This document shows, in pieces, positions 8,594 to 17,903 of a stretch of 64,000 nt of DNA. This DNA is from an uncultured Erythrobacter sp. (lineage in GTDB: Bacteria > Pseudomonadota > Alphaproteobacteria > Sphingomonadales > Sphingomonadaceae). Where the stretch lies: contig CANKYZ010000007.1 of the NCBI GenBank assembly GCA_947488325.1, positions 1 through 64,000 on the forward strand. Direction: 5' to 3'. The translations under genes were made by a program, and so were the position numbers. The notes beneath the pieces were generated by a model. The model was not told where the DNA came from, did no database searches, and saw nothing but the letters and a program-made list of their open reading frames with translations. Each line of letters starts with the position of its first letter. Positions within the stretch are counted from its first letter, which is position 1.

Positions 8594-9226
8594 ATGAGCT
8601 GGAAATTATTGGTTTGTGCACCGCTCTTGATCGGGTTGTCTGCTTGTCAGCAGGCAACTGATCAAGGCGATGATGCAAACACTGGTGCTGACCTGACCTC
8701 TATCGAAGGTGGTTGGCCAGCCGATATCGTGTCAGCAACGGGAGACATTTCGCGGCCTGCAGATTTCGAAACGTGGCCAACATTAGGGTCATGGTCGACT
8801 GCGGGTGCGGATGATATCCAAAATGGGATGCATCAAGTCTATGTATCGCCAGGAGGTATTGAGAGCTTTCGTGCCAACGGGACCTTCGCTGACGGTACGG
8901 TTTTGGTCAAAGAAGTTCGCGGCGCAGCCACAGCGGCGCTTACAACAGGCAACGCATCCTACGCGACCGAAAAGCAGGTCTGGTTTGTGATGGTCAAAGA
9001 CGCCGAAGGCCGGTTCCCTGACAATGCCCTTTGGGGCGACGGTTGGGGATGGGCGTTGTTTGAAGCGGCTGAGCCCGACAAACAGGTCGCGCAGAATTAC
9101 ATATTGGACTGCAAGTCCTGCCATATCCCTGCCGAGTCTCAAGATTGGATATATACAGAAGCATATCCGGTCCTTTGGCCTGAAGACGTAGCGCCGGTGC
9201 CAAGTTGGCAGTCCTCTGGCGAGTGA
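8594..9226 (+). CDS. Cytochrome P460-family lipoprotein (second of a tandem pair)
   Basis: A 210-residue paralogue of the preceding gene, starting at ATG 8594; the track's TTG 8579 would overlap the upstream stop. It has a short signal peptide with lipobox GLSAC (Cys18), the strand GTVLVKEVRG with candidate crosslinking Lys106, and haem motif CKSCH at 173-177. The two copies are similar in layout but clearly diverged, and this one has extra aromatic residues (WGDGWGWALF) before the haem site. The pair could be two subunits or two enzymes acting on related substrates. No maturation or electron-transfer partner is encoded next to it. Confidence 0.85.
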   Translation: MSWKLLVCAPLLIGLSACQQATDQGDDANTGADLTSIEGGWPADIVSATGDISRPADFETWPTLGSWSTAGADDIQNGMHQVYVSPGGIESFRANGTFADGTVLVKEVRGAATAALTTGNASYATEKQVWFVMVKDAEGRFPDNALWGDGWGWALFEAAEPDKQVAQNYILDCKSCHIPAESQDWIYTEAYPVLWPEDVAPVPSWQSSGE

Positions 9227-9706
9227 ATTCTAGGTAGATCACCAGAGGACCGCGGAAGACTTTTCCGGTGGGGAACCAAGAGCGGAGCGATTGTTCGTCG
9301 AGTGGGTGTGATAACACTCTCTCGGACGAGCAACGCTTTGTCGGTTTCGGCCATTCAGCGATCGAGAAGAATTAAGGACGCTTTCTTGCACCGCCATGGC
9401 AAGAGAACTCAGCCGGGAGAATTTCGCAAAATCGAACGATGAATTCATGCTCGAAATTCAGGGGCGTAGTTCGACGCGAATATGATGACGGCGTCCAGCT
9501 AAACGCGCGCTGTATTGATCCTCCTCCGTCAAGGCCCTGGAGAAGCGGCGTTTCACAACTGTACGGATTCCGGAATTACGGCAAATTTGAAATCAATCTG
9601 ACGCAGCTTGGTTCAGTGTCGAGATAGAAACACACGCGCCAGCTCTCAATTCGTAATCTCGGAAGCTGGAAATACCCTAAGCCAAACAAAATACGAAGGA
9701 ACGATC
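9227..9706. other. 480-base intergenic region without a supported gene
   Basis: The short ORFs here overlap on both strands, lack ribosome sites and resemble nothing. No strong hairpin was found after the second P460 gene. The last bases (AAGGA before ATG 9707) form the ribosome site of the OsmC-like gene. Confidence 0.5.
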
Positions 9707-10264
9707 ATGCAGGTAGCAACACATTCCGCATTAGTGAACGGCATATCCATCAACGTACTGAGCGAGACCGTTTCTGCCGTAGAAGCCGATCGTGGACTGG
9801 GCTTGTCCCGATTCAAAATCCACAACACTTGGGATGGCGGCACCCGCTCTACGACGACTGTCGGCGACATGTATGCAGCCAAGCAAACAATCGCTCACAA
9901 TGGCGATCACCAGATGAAATCAGATGAGCCGGAAATGCTCTCAGGTACTGATCTCGCCCCCAATCCCGTGGAGCAATTGCTAAGCGCTTTGGCGAGCTGC
10001 GTCGTGACAAGCATTATCGCACACGCAAGCCTAAAAGGCATCCAGATTGACGCGCTAACATCCGAACTTGAAGGCGACATCAACCTGACTGGCTTTCTTG
10101 GTGTCGACGACACAGTATCTAGAGGCTACAACAAGATTGTAATTAAGTTAAAAATCGACACGCCACACAAAGATTTAGATGAAATTCGCTTGCTTTCACA
10201 CTACTCTCCGGTGTTCAACACCATCACCAATTCTGCAGATGTTAGTGTGGTTATTGCAGATTAA
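9707..10264 (+). CDS. OsmC-family protein lacking the second conserved cysteine
   Basis: A cytosolic protein of 185 residues. ATG 9707 with AAGGA six bases upstream is chosen over the track's start 99 bases earlier. The OsmC/Ohr fold is indicated by the region NPVEQLLSALASCVVTSIIAHA, whose Cys98 aligns with the peroxidatic cysteine of the family, and by SHYSPVFNTITNSADVSV near the end. In OsmC and Ohr a second cysteine sits at about the position of Phe170; it is absent here. Members usually reduce organic hydroperoxides with two cysteines, so this one either uses an outside thiol or does something else. It is followed by a strong hairpin. Confidence 0.8.
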   Translation: MQVATHSALVNGISINVLSETVSAVEADRGLGLSRFKIHNTWDGGTRSTTTVGDMYAAKQTIAHNGDHQMKSDEPEMLSGTDLAPNPVEQLLSALASCVVTSIIAHASLKGIQIDALTSELEGDINLTGFLGVDDTVSRGYNKIVIKLKIDTPHKDLDEIRLLSHYSPVFNTITNSADVSVVIAD

Positions 10265-10317
10265 TAATCTTGATTTTTGATTACTTTATTGGATAGATTC
10301 CAATACATTGATGTCAA

Positions 10318-10358
10318 CACCCCAATCGTTACAGCTTTTGACCGTAACGATTGGGGTG
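10318..10358 (+). terminator. Perfect 15-bp hairpin after the OsmC-like gene
   Basis: CACCCCAATCGTTAC pairs without mismatch to GTAACGATTGGGGTG across an 11-base loop, 54 bases after the stop codon. The following bases (CTGTATTT) contain only a weak T stretch. A terminator is most likely, though a protein-binding palindrome is possible. Confidence 0.6.
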
Positions 10359-10999
10359 CTGTATTTATCGCCAGAAATTCTTAACGTCAGTTTCAGCCTT
10401 TCGCAGAGCGTCGGTCTCGCGATACAAAGGGAAAGGCAGCGGCAAGGTTTCACTATCTTGCCGGCGGCAGCGCTTCCAATAAGCGGTGGACTGGGAAGCT
10501 AAAGCCCAATGTGAACTCCCGCCCAGTGGCCCGGATGTCAGTTTGACATATCTGAGAGCTTATCTAAGCTCAACGAATTACCTTCTCCGGTTGCTTTCGC
10601 AGACATAAGAATCGGCATTAGATCCTGTCGCTAGATAAATTGGTAACTGCGCAAAACTTCTCACAAGCTACAACACATTGCAGAGAAAACGCTGCTGACC
10701 ACGCGTTGATCCACGATTCCTAATGGATAGTAGGCCATCCCCAAAGAGGGTGAGTATCTGACTCTAATTAAAAAATGAAACGGACGAGACACTCCATGAG
10801 AAGTGCAATATTCAATTAGAACAATATTTTAAGTCGATTCTACACTCACGTTGGTTCACATTCTGGCACACACAAAAGTTCATCTTCTAGTTCGTTGGCG
10901 CTAGAAAGGAGACTCCCTCCGCCCATTAAGGCTCTCTTTTTCTGTGTCGATCACATGATTATTGGACTTGTACCGGTTTCGCGCCGGTCACTGATCTCA
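10359..10999. other. Intergenic region of about 640 bases without a recognised gene
   Basis: No ORF with a ribosome site or a protein-like composition was found. The stretch ends at the remnant transposase and may include flanking DNA of the dead insertion element, but I could not identify its terminal repeats. Confidence 0.45.
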
Positions 11000-11400
11000 T
11001 TATGCCACCTTGGCCTCGAATGCGAGCGGGCTGATACCGCCCAGATATGAATGGCGGCTGCGGGCACTGTAGAACCCGTTGATGCACTGGAAGATGACTG
11101 CCTCTACCTGCATGCGTCTTGGCCATTTCTGCCGCCAGATCAGCTCTGCCTTCATAGATTTAAGAAAGCATCTCAACGGATGCGTTGTCATAACAAATAC
11201 CCTTGCCACTCGTTGACGGCCGCAAGTCGTAAGCCCCCAGCTTCTTCTGATAATCGTAAGAGCAATATTGGCTGCCGCGATTGGAATGAAAAAGGTAGCC
11301 TTCCGGCGGATTACGGAGGCGTACAGCTATACCCAACGCCCGGATCGCCTCAGATCACAAGGCCCCTTTTCATCTTGTCGCTGACGGGGAACAGTGTGGT
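11000..11400 (-). pseudogene. IS3-family transposase (OrfB) remnant
   Basis: The reverse strand carries the C-terminal part of an IS3-type DDE transposase in broken frames. The tail KSMKAELIWRQKW, then INGFYSARSRHSYLGGISPLAFE, is characteristic. Upstream, in another frame, come FHSNRGSQYCSYDYQKKLG and CYDNASVEMLS, and before a stop VSDKMKRGL. At least one frameshift (near 11186) and one in-frame stop are visible. The second catalytic Asp of HSDRGSQY reads Asn, so even a repaired protein would be inactive. The N-terminal part and OrfA are missing. It marks an old insertion in this decayed region. Confidence 0.8.
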
Positions 11401-11671
11401 TGGTGACGACACCATTTGGGTCGGTCATCGACCCAGGCCGGCCATTGGCATCATGCTCGGTTTAGGTTGTCACATGGCCAAGCGAATTGATCATCGAGAG
11501 CATGTTAGCAGCCGCATCGTATGAGTGCTCGTATCCGCCAACGTTCTAACAATTCTCTGAATTGGTTGCACCAACATCTGGTTGCTTCGCAGTACGGCCC
11601 TTTGTTAGCTGCTGATTGACCGCAGCTCCTCCTCCGTCCACATCATAACGATAGGTTTCAGAGGAATTATA

Positions 11672-13822
11672 ATGCCCAAATCACTCATCACTGCCAGCGG
11701 TGCACTGGCCATTATCACCGTATCATTCACCACTCCTGTCGCTGCTCAAGAACAGTCGGAAGCGGCGTCTCCGATGTTTGCCACTGAGCGAGGGTCAGCA
11801 CGCACCACCCCCAATCGCACATTTACTGGCGAGGATTTGTTCAGCTTGGCCGTCGCATCCGACCCGCAGATTAACCCGGATGGTAGTCAGATCGCTTATG
11901 TCCGCCGCCAGAACGACATTATGGCTGACCGCGCAATCAGTTCAATTTGGATGATCAACGTATCGAACGGGAAAGAAACTCCATTTGCAGGCCGTAGTGA
12001 CGGAGCTTTTGCTCCGCGTTGGTCACCCGATGGATCGCGCATCGCCTATGTCTCTGTCGAAGACGGAAACGCGCAATTGTGGGTCAAATGGATTGATAGC
12101 GGCGAAGCTGTCCGGCTGACTGGCCTCCCCAATAGCCCCTCAAGCATCGCTTGGGCACCAGATGGCCGATCCATCGCTTACACAATGCTGGTGCAGGACG
12201 CGCCGCCGTCGCTCGGCTCTGCCCCATCCAACCGACCAGAGGGTGCAGAATGGGCTAATCCTCTCGACGTCACCGACCTCGTCAATTTCAGAGCAGATGG
12301 TTCAGGCGAAATTGCACCGGGCTTCGAGAAGATCTTTGTCATTTCCGCCACAGGTGGAGCACCGCGTCAGCTGACCTTTGGACCCAACCACGATGGCGGG
12401 CCACTAAGCTGGTCTCCCGATGGAAGCACAATATTCTTCACCGCCAATCGCAACAGCAATTGGCAAACCGACCCAGTCGAAGCTGATATTTGGTCGCTGG
12501 ACATGGCATCGCTTGCCCTGACAAAGTTGACCGACCGCGATGGCCCTGACGCAGGAGGAGTGGTTTCGCCCGATGGTCGCCTGATCGCTTATACCGGGTT
12601 TGACGACCTAGGGCGTGCCTATGAAAACGCCGAACTTTACGTTATGGATACCAGTGGCGAAAACCGCCGAATACTGACGTCAGAATGGGACTTCAGCGTC
12701 GATTCTATGGAATGGGACGCGGATTCGCGCGGTATCTATGTGCAATATGATGAGCGCGGCGAGACCCATGTGGCGCGTATCGGGTTGAACGGACAAGTGC
12801 GCAATGTCGCAACCGGACTGGGCGGCGGCGGATTTGACCGCCCTTATACCGGCGGTAGCTTCTCGGTCGCCGACAACGACAGCATCGCCTTCACCGGCGG
12901 CACCGGAACACGGCCTGCGGACGTCAAAGTCATCAGCGGAGGGCGTGTACGCTCGCTTACCAATCTCAATGAAAATCTGCTCGCCGCAAAAACTATGGGT
13001 GAAGTCCGCGAGATCGCTGTTTCTTCCAGCTTTGACGGGCAGGAAATTCAAGGTTGGTTGACCTTACCTCCCGGCTATGTCGGAGGGGATCCAGTGCCGT
13101 TGATCTTGGAAATCCACGGCGGGCCATTCGCCGCCTACGGCCCACATTTCTCAACCGACAACCAACTTTATGCTGCCGCAGGTTACGCCGTCCTATCCGC
13201 CAATCCGCGCGGTTCGACCAGCTATGGGGAAGCATTCGCGCAGGAAATCGACAAGGATTATCCCGGCCGCGATTACGATGATTTGATGAGCATTGTCGAC
13301 CGAGCGATCGCGCTTGGGATAGCAGATCCAGACCGTTTGTTCGTGACCGGCGGATCGGGTGGTGGCGTGCTAACATCGTGGATCGTGGGCAAGACCAATC
13401 GATTCCAAGCAGCCGCAACACAGAAACCGGTTATCAACTGGACCACTCAAGCGCTCACTGCAGATGGCACTGGCTATTTCGGTTTGTATTGGCTCGGCGC
13501 ACGCCCTTGGGAAAATCCTGAGACCTTCTGGGCGCATTCACCGCTCTCTTTGATCGGAGATGTCGAAACACCAACACTCGTGGTCGTAGGCGCAGAAGAC
13601 TACCGCACCCCGGTTAGTGAGGCAGTGCAGTATTATTCAGCGCTGCAATTGGCGGGCGTGCCCACCACCCTCATACGGGTGCCGGGAGCCAGTCATGGCG
13701 GTTTCGCAGCGCGTCCATCGCAAAGCGCCGCAAAGGCATCAGCAATTCTAGCATGGTTTGACCGCTATGCCGAAGGGTGGGAACCTGATGCAGTTCAAAG
13801 CGAATCCGCCGCAGGCCAATGA
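11672..13822 (+). CDS. Secreted S9-family (prolyl oligopeptidase-like) serine peptidase
   Basis: A 716-residue exported peptidase of the dipeptidyl peptidase IV / acylaminoacyl-peptidase type. A signal peptide ends near AAQEQ. Residues about 60-430 form a beta-propeller with repeated TolB-like motifs ([22 protein letters not shown]). The C-terminal alpha/beta hydrolase domain carries Ser562 in TGGSGGG, Asp643 in GAEDYRTPV and His675 in GASHGG. Such enzymes cut short peptides, often after proline or blocked N termini, in the periplasm. GAGGAATTATA before ATG gives a good ribosome site. The rRNA pseudouridine synthase follows after 7 bases, so the genes may share a transcript. Confidence 0.9.
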   Translation: MPKSLITASGALAIITVSFTTPVAAQEQSEAASPMFATERGSARTTPNRTFTGEDLFSLAVASDPQINPDGSQIAYVRRQNDIMADRAISSIWMINVSNGKETPFAGRSDGAFAPRWSPDGSRIAYVSVEDGNAQLWVKWIDSGEAVRLTGLPNSPSSIAWAPDGRSIAYTMLVQDAPPSLGSAPSNRPEGAEWANPLDVTDLVNFRADGSGEIAPGFEKIFVISATGGAPRQLTFGPNHDGGPLSWSPDGSTIFFTANRNSNWQTDPVEADIWSLDMASLALTKLTDRDGPDAGGVVSPDGRLIAYTGFDDLGRAYENAELYVMDTSGENRRILTSEWDFSVDSMEWDADSRGIYVQYDERGETHVARIGLNGQVRNVATGLGGGGFDRPYTGGSFSVADNDSIAFTGGTGTRPADVKVISGGRVRSLTNLNENLLAAKTMGEVREIAVSSSFDGQEIQGWLTLPPGYVGGDPVPLILEIHGGPFAAYGPHFSTDNQLYAAAGYAVLSANPRGSTSYGEAFAQEIDKDYPGRDYDDLMSIVDRAIALGIADPDRLFVTGGSGGGVLTSWIVGKTNRFQAAATQKPVINWTTQALTADGTGYFGLYWLGARPWENPETFWAHSPLSLIGDVETPTLVVVGAEDYRTPVSEAVQYYSALQLAGVPTTLIRVPGASHGGFAARPSQSAAKASAILAWFDRYAEGWEPDAVQSESAAGQ

Positions 13823-13829
13823 TCCGATT

Positions 13830-14381
13830 ATGGCCCGTCTAATCCTGTTCAATAAACCGTTTGGCGTGCTGTCGCAGTTCACTGACAAAGGGAGTCCGAC
13901 TGAAAGGCAAACCCTATCGGATTTTATCGACATCCCAGGCGTTTACCCTGCTGGGCGGCTTGATCGTGACAGCGAAGGGCTGATGATTCTATGCAATGAT
14001 GGCAAATTGCAGGCGCGCATCGCCGATCCACGCTTCAAATTGCCCAAATCGTATTTGGTACAGGTTGACGGAGAGCCTGACGCAGCGGCTCTCGGCGCCT
14101 TGCGCAAAGGAGTGCGGTTGAAAGACGGGATGACCCGCCCCGCCTCGGCAGAGCGCGTCGATGCACCAGACCTGTGGCCGCGCAATCCGCCTATTCGAGT
14201 GCGAAAGACGGTGGCGGACAGCTGGATCAGACTAACAATTCACGAAGGCAAGAACCGACAAGTGCGCCGCATGACAGCCGCGGTGGGCCACCCGACATTG
14301 CGGCTGATCCGGTGGTCGATCGGAGAGTGGACGGTCGATGGGCTGCCAGTTGGCGAGCACACCAACGGCGAGGCCTCTTAA
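13830..14381 (+). CDS. rluE: 23S rRNA pseudouridine synthase, RluE type
   Basis: A 183-residue RsuA/RluB/RluE-family synthase that isomerises a uridine in rRNA. The start ATG 13830 gives [17 protein letters not shown], which matches the RluE start; the track's 13758 lies inside the peptidase gene. The catalytic motif [11 protein letters not shown] has Asp45, and the C-terminal motif [20 protein letters not shown] is complete. There is no S4 domain, as expected for RluE, which modifies U2457 (E. coli numbering) of 23S rRNA. Its stop abuts the stop of the convergent oxygenase gene with no bases between them. Confidence 0.88.
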   Translation: MARLILFNKPFGVLSQFTDKGSPTERQTLSDFIDIPGVYPAGRLDRDSEGLMILCNDGKLQARIADPRFKLPKSYLVQVDGEPDAAALGALRKGVRLKDGMTRPASAERVDAPDLWPRNPPIRVRKTVADSWIRLTIHEGKNRQVRRMTAAVGHPTLRLIRWSIGEWTVDGLPVGEHTNGEAS

Positions 14382-15554
14382 TCAGTCGTACTCAGCATGG
14401 CTCACAGCGATGCTGCCGTGATTGTGCAAATGTTCGATCAAAGTGCGAACCGATGGCAGGTCAGCATAATCCGGCCCAGCTTTGATCCGTGGCTGCGCAC
14501 ATAGAGCCTCCGCAAATGGTTTGGCTTCGTCCGCGCATTCAATCGCTTGTCCGTCTACGGCGAGCAACAACGATCCGCCCTTACCGTGCACAAAGGCAAA
14601 CCGGCTTGCGGGGTTTCGGATCAGCTCACAACCACCAGTCAATGCTTCGGCTACCTCTTGCGCAGAGATCAATTGTTCAGGACGCCAGTCAATTTCTGCA
14701 TTCTTGGGCTCGGTCGCATATTCGGCGAACCATTTGGTGAAAGCGTCTTTGTCGCTCAATCGTTCCGTCGCCATTGCGTGCAACTGGGAAAGCGATGCTT
14801 CGGTGATTTGGCCGGGGTTGGATTGCTGGGACAACCCAGGGTCGCCGTAGCGATCATCGTCATTGATTTCGTCAAGCAACTGCGCGGTGAAGCCTTCGAT
14901 CAATTCGCTGCGCGACGGCGCGCGGAAACCAATCGAATAAGTCATGCAGTCATCGGTGAGCGCCACACCCTTATGCGCTAAACGCGGGGGCACATAGAGG
15001 ATATCGCCCGGTTCTAGCGCCCAATCTTCTATCGCCTGAAAATCAGCCAATAGGCGCAATCCGTCATGGTCCAGCAATTCGGTCTTGTCATCGCACATCC
15101 CGCCGAGCTGCCAGCGACGTTTTCCCTGCCCTTGCACAAGGAAGACGTCATATTGGTCAAAATGCGCGCCGACACCTCCGCCGGTCACCGCATAGCTCAC
15201 CATCACATCGTCAACCCGCCAATTGGGGATAAAACGGAATGGCTCCAGTAGGTCCGAAACAGCAGGAACGTGATGATCGACCGCCTGCACCAGCAACGTC
15301 CAAGGCGCTTTTCCCAGATTTCCAAACCGGTCGAGCGGCAGGGGACCGTGTTCCAACTCATAGGCATCGATGTCTTGCGTGATCAGGCGCGATTCCACGT
15401 GCGGCTCGCAGGCCAGTCCAGCCAATTCGTCGGGATCAAGCGGATTGGCCCATTGTGGCCAAGGATTGCGGATCAGCAGCGGCTTTTGCTGCCAGTATTC
15501 GCGCAGAAATTCATCCGCGTCGAAATTGGCAAAGCGTCCAGCAAGTTCGATCAT
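14382..15554 (-). CDS. roxA: RoxA-type ribosomal protein hydroxylase (JmjC/cupin oxygenase)
   Basis: A 390-residue iron(II)/2-oxoglutarate oxygenase of the YcfD/RoxA family, which hydroxylates an arginine of ribosomal protein L16 in E. coli. The iron facial triad is visible: His131 and Asp133 in GAHFDQYDVF and His194 in RLAHKGVAL. The N-terminal motif FLREYWQQKPLLIRN is typical of the family, and the C-terminal half forms the dimerisation and winged-helix parts. The gene overlaps the upstream 86-residue ORF by four bases (ATGA), so the two are translationally coupled. Specificity for L16 is inferred from the family. Confidence 0.88.
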   Translation of the reverse strand: MIELAGRFANFDADEFLREYWQQKPLLIRNPWPQWANPLDPDELAGLACEPHVESRLITQDIDAYELEHGPLPLDRFGNLGKAPWTLLVQAVDHHVPAVSDLLEPFRFIPNWRVDDVMVSYAVTGGGVGAHFDQYDVFLVQGQGKRRWQLGGMCDDKTELLDHDGLRLLADFQAIEDWALEPGDILYVPPRLAHKGVALTDDCMTYSIGFRAPSRSELIEGFTAQLLDEINDDDRYGDPGLSQQSNPGQITEASLSQLHAMATERLSDKDAFTKWFAEYATEPKNAEIDWRPEQLISAQEVAEALTGGCELIRNPASRFAFVHGKGGSLLLAVDGQAIECADEAKPFAEALCAQPRIKAGPDYADLPSVRTLIEHLHNHGSIAVSHAEYD

Positions 15555-15811
15555 TCTTGACCAGCCGATGCCATCATATCCATGAAATTACGAGCTGCCT
15601 CACGGTCTGCTTCATCCTCGAACGCCACATCCAGATCAGGCGCGCTGTCGAGCATGTGGAGAAGACTCCACAATACAAAACGCTTGCCTGCGTCCGTTTC
15701 CAGACCAAGGTCCACCTGCATTCTATCGACCGCAGCGGGGATCGCATCGACCTGCACTTCTGCAAGATCCGGGGTACCAAAATAGCGAAGCAGCAGGTTG
15801 TTCATATCCAT
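15551..15811 (-). CDS. Conserved-looking small acidic protein coupled to roxA
   Basis: An 86-residue acidic, Met-rich protein (RYFGTPDLAEVQVDAIPA, LLHMLDSAPDLDVAFEDE) that I do not recognise. It is predicted soluble and mostly helical, with no signal peptide. Its stop overlaps the start of the oxygenase gene in ATGA, which points to co-expression and possibly a joint function. Real coding is supported by the overlap and by clean codon use, while the opposite-strand ORFs here look random. Confidence 0.65.
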   Translation of the reverse strand: MDMNNLLLRYFGTPDLAEVQVDAIPAAVDRMQVDLGLETDAGKRFVLWSLLHMLDSAPDLDVAFEDEADREAARNFMDMMASAGQE

Positions 15812-15920
15812 GCCGCGTCGCTAGACGCCTGCGGCTCTTATGCAAAGGCAATTGGCATCTAAATCGCTCTGCCGTGCGAAGGCATTTGACGCGGCCCATA
15901 AGGTTGCTACGGGCGCGGTC

Positions 15921-17792
15921 ATGCTAACAATCAGCGGTATCACAGTGCGACTTGGTGGTCGCCCCATTCTCGACCACGCCAGTGCGGCGATCCCGCACGG
16001 CGCACGGGTAGGCTTGATCGGCCGCAATGGCGCTGGCAAATCGACTTTGATGAAGGCGCTGATTGGTGAGATAGAGCCTGATGATGGCGAGATCACAAAA
16101 CCATCGCGCGTTCGGCTGGGTTATATCGCGCAGGATGCGCCGAGCGGGACAATCACTCCAGAAGAAGCTGTGCTGGCAGCAGACACCGAACGCGCCAGTC
16201 TACTGGAAGAAGCGGAGACCTGCACCGATCCAGACCGGCTCGGCGAAGTTCATGAACGATTGCTCACCATCGATGCCTATAGCGCACCGTCACGCGCGGC
16301 TCGTATCCTGACGGGATTGGGCTTTGACGAAGCAATGCAAACCCAGCCGCTCGACAGCTTCTCAGGCGGTTGGAAGATGCGCGTTGCATTGGGGGCCCTG
16401 CTGTTTTCTGAGCCTGATGTGTTGTTACTCGATGAACCGTCAAATCACCTCGATCTCGAAGCAACCTTGTGGCTTGAGAACTTCCTGAAAAGCTATCCCG
16501 CTACGCTGCTGGTAATCAGCCATGAACGCGATCTACTGAACAAAGTGGTCAATCATATTTTGCACCTACAAGGCGGCAAATTGACGTTGTATCCGGGCGG
16601 ATATGACAGTTTTGAAAAGCAGCGAGCCGAACGTGCCGCGCAGCTTGCCTCGGCCAAGGCATCGCAAGATGCGCAACGCGCCAAATTGCAGGATTACGTC
16701 TCCCGCAACAGCGCACGCGCCTCCACTGCCAAACAAGCACAGTCACGCGCAAAAATGCTCGCACGGATGCAGCCCATCGCGGCATTGATGGAAGATCCCA
16801 CGCTTAGTTTCGATTTTCCCAACCCGGCAGAAATGAAGCCGCCCATGATCACCATGGACATGGCTGCTGTCGGTTACTCCGACGATGACCCCGTTCTGAA
16901 ACGTATCAGTCTCCGGATTGATCCTGACGACCGGATCGCACTTTTGGGCCGCAATGGTAACGGCAAGACCACTCTGGCGCGGTTATTAGCGGCGCAGCTT
17001 CCTTTGATGGAAGGTGAGGTTAATTCGCCGGGTAAGATGACGGTGGGCTATTTCACCCAATATCAGGTCGAAGAACTGGCGGGCGACAATACGCCGCTGG
17101 AACATATGACGCAGGCCATGGAAGACCAATCCACCGGCGCCATCCGTGCGCAATTGGGCCGTTTTGGCTTTTCCGGCAATCGCGCAACTCAAAAAGTCGG
17201 AAAACTATCGGGCGGCGAACGTGCGCGTCTCGCTCTGGCACTCATAACCCGAGATGCACCACATCTGCTGATTTTGGACGAGCCAACCAATCACCTCGAT
17301 GTCGATGCGCGAGAGGCACTGGTGCAGGCGCTCAATGACTATACTGGAGCAGTGATCCTGATCAGTCATGATCGCCACATGGTCGAACTGACGGCGGACA
17401 GATTGGTTCTCGTCGATGGCGGGACGGCTAAAGAATATTCTGGTAGCATGGATGACTACATCGACTTTGTGCTCGGCGTGAATCAGCCAAAAAAGGAGCG
17501 CGGACCGAAGCCCACCAGTTCCAACAAAGGCCGTTCGGGAAAAGACCGGGCCAAGCTCAAATTCGTCCAGTCTGAAATCAGACGCGCGGAAAAGGCACTG
17601 TCGAAACTGCAATCAAGCTGTAGCGAGATCGATCAAGCGATGTTTGAACCTGGCAAGTCCGGTTCACCATATTCGAACAAATCCATGAGCGATCTGCTGT
17701 CTGATCGCGCCGAACTTTCCGGCAAAATAGACAAGGCGGAGGCCGAATGGTTGAAGCTGAACGAGCAATTGGAAGCGCTCGGTCAGACTTAG
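15921..17792 (+). CDS. ABC-F family ATPase
   Basis: A 623-residue protein with two ABC ATPase domains and no membrane segment, the hallmark of ABC-F translation factors. Domain 1 has Walker A GRNGAGKST, signature FSGGWKMR and Walker B LLLDEPSNHLD. Domain 2 has GRNGNGKTT, LSGGERARLAL and LILDEPTNHLD. The linker (QRAERAAQLASAKASQD) is charged, and the C terminus forms a Lys/Glu coiled coil as in Uup/YheS. ATG 15921 gives MLTISGITVRLGG, the normal family start; the track start adds 27 residues. Members act on the ribosome, and the exact role (translation quality, assembly) is uncertain. Confidence 0.9.
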   Translation: MLTISGITVRLGGRPILDHASAAIPHGARVGLIGRNGAGKSTLMKALIGEIEPDDGEITKPSRVRLGYIAQDAPSGTITPEEAVLAADTERASLLEEAETCTDPDRLGEVHERLLTIDAYSAPSRAARILTGLGFDEAMQTQPLDSFSGGWKMRVALGALLFSEPDVLLLDEPSNHLDLEATLWLENFLKSYPATLLVISHERDLLNKVVNHILHLQGGKLTLYPGGYDSFEKQRAERAAQLASAKASQDAQRAKLQDYVSRNSARASTAKQAQSRAKMLARMQPIAALMEDPTLSFDFPNPAEMKPPMITMDMAAVGYSDDDPVLKRISLRIDPDDRIALLGRNGNGKTTLARLLAAQLPLMEGEVNSPGKMTVGYFTQYQVEELAGDNTPLEHMTQAMEDQSTGAIRAQLGRFGFSGNRATQKVGKLSGGERARLALALITRDAPHLLILDEPTNHLDVDAREALVQALNDYTGAVILISHDRHMVELTADRLVLVDGGTAKEYSGSMDDYIDFVLGVNQPKKERGPKPTSSNKGRSGKDRAKLKFVQSEIRRAEKALSKLQSSCSEIDQAMFEPGKSGSPYSNKSMSDLLSDRAELSGKIDKAEAEWLKLNEQLEALGQT

Positions 17793-17887
17793 CCAGAAAA
17801 ATTCTTCTTAGTCTGATCGGGATCGCGCTAGTGACAGGATTCGTTTACTGGTTGGGCGGCGCAGCTTTGAGGTTGAATTTACGCTAA
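17747..17887 (+). CDS. Possible small single-helix membrane protein overlapping the ABC-F gene end
   Basis: A 46-codon ORF too short for the track, starting at ATG 17747 inside the 3' end of the ABC-F gene in another frame. GGAGG lies four bases upstream. It encodes a charged N-terminal half followed by one clear transmembrane segment (ILLSLIGIALVTGFVYWLGGAAL) and a short basic tail. A hydrophobic helix of this quality outside another coding frame is unlikely to be chance, but no homologue is known to me. Confidence 0.4.
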   Translation: MVEAERAIGSARSDLARKILLSLIGIALVTGFVYWLGGAALRLNLR

Positions 17888-17903
17888 TCGCATCTCCAAC
17901 ATC

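Noticed and set aside
9439-9627. Plus-strand ORF of 62 residues between the P460 and OsmC-like genes
   Set aside because: No ribosome site, Arg-rich random composition and no domain.
10308-10502. Plus-strand ORF of 64 residues over the 15-bp hairpin
   Set aside because: It reads through both arms of the hairpin and lacks a ribosome site.
11051-11524. Plus-strand ORF of 157 residues
   Set aside because: It is the antisense shadow of the IS3 transposase remnant.
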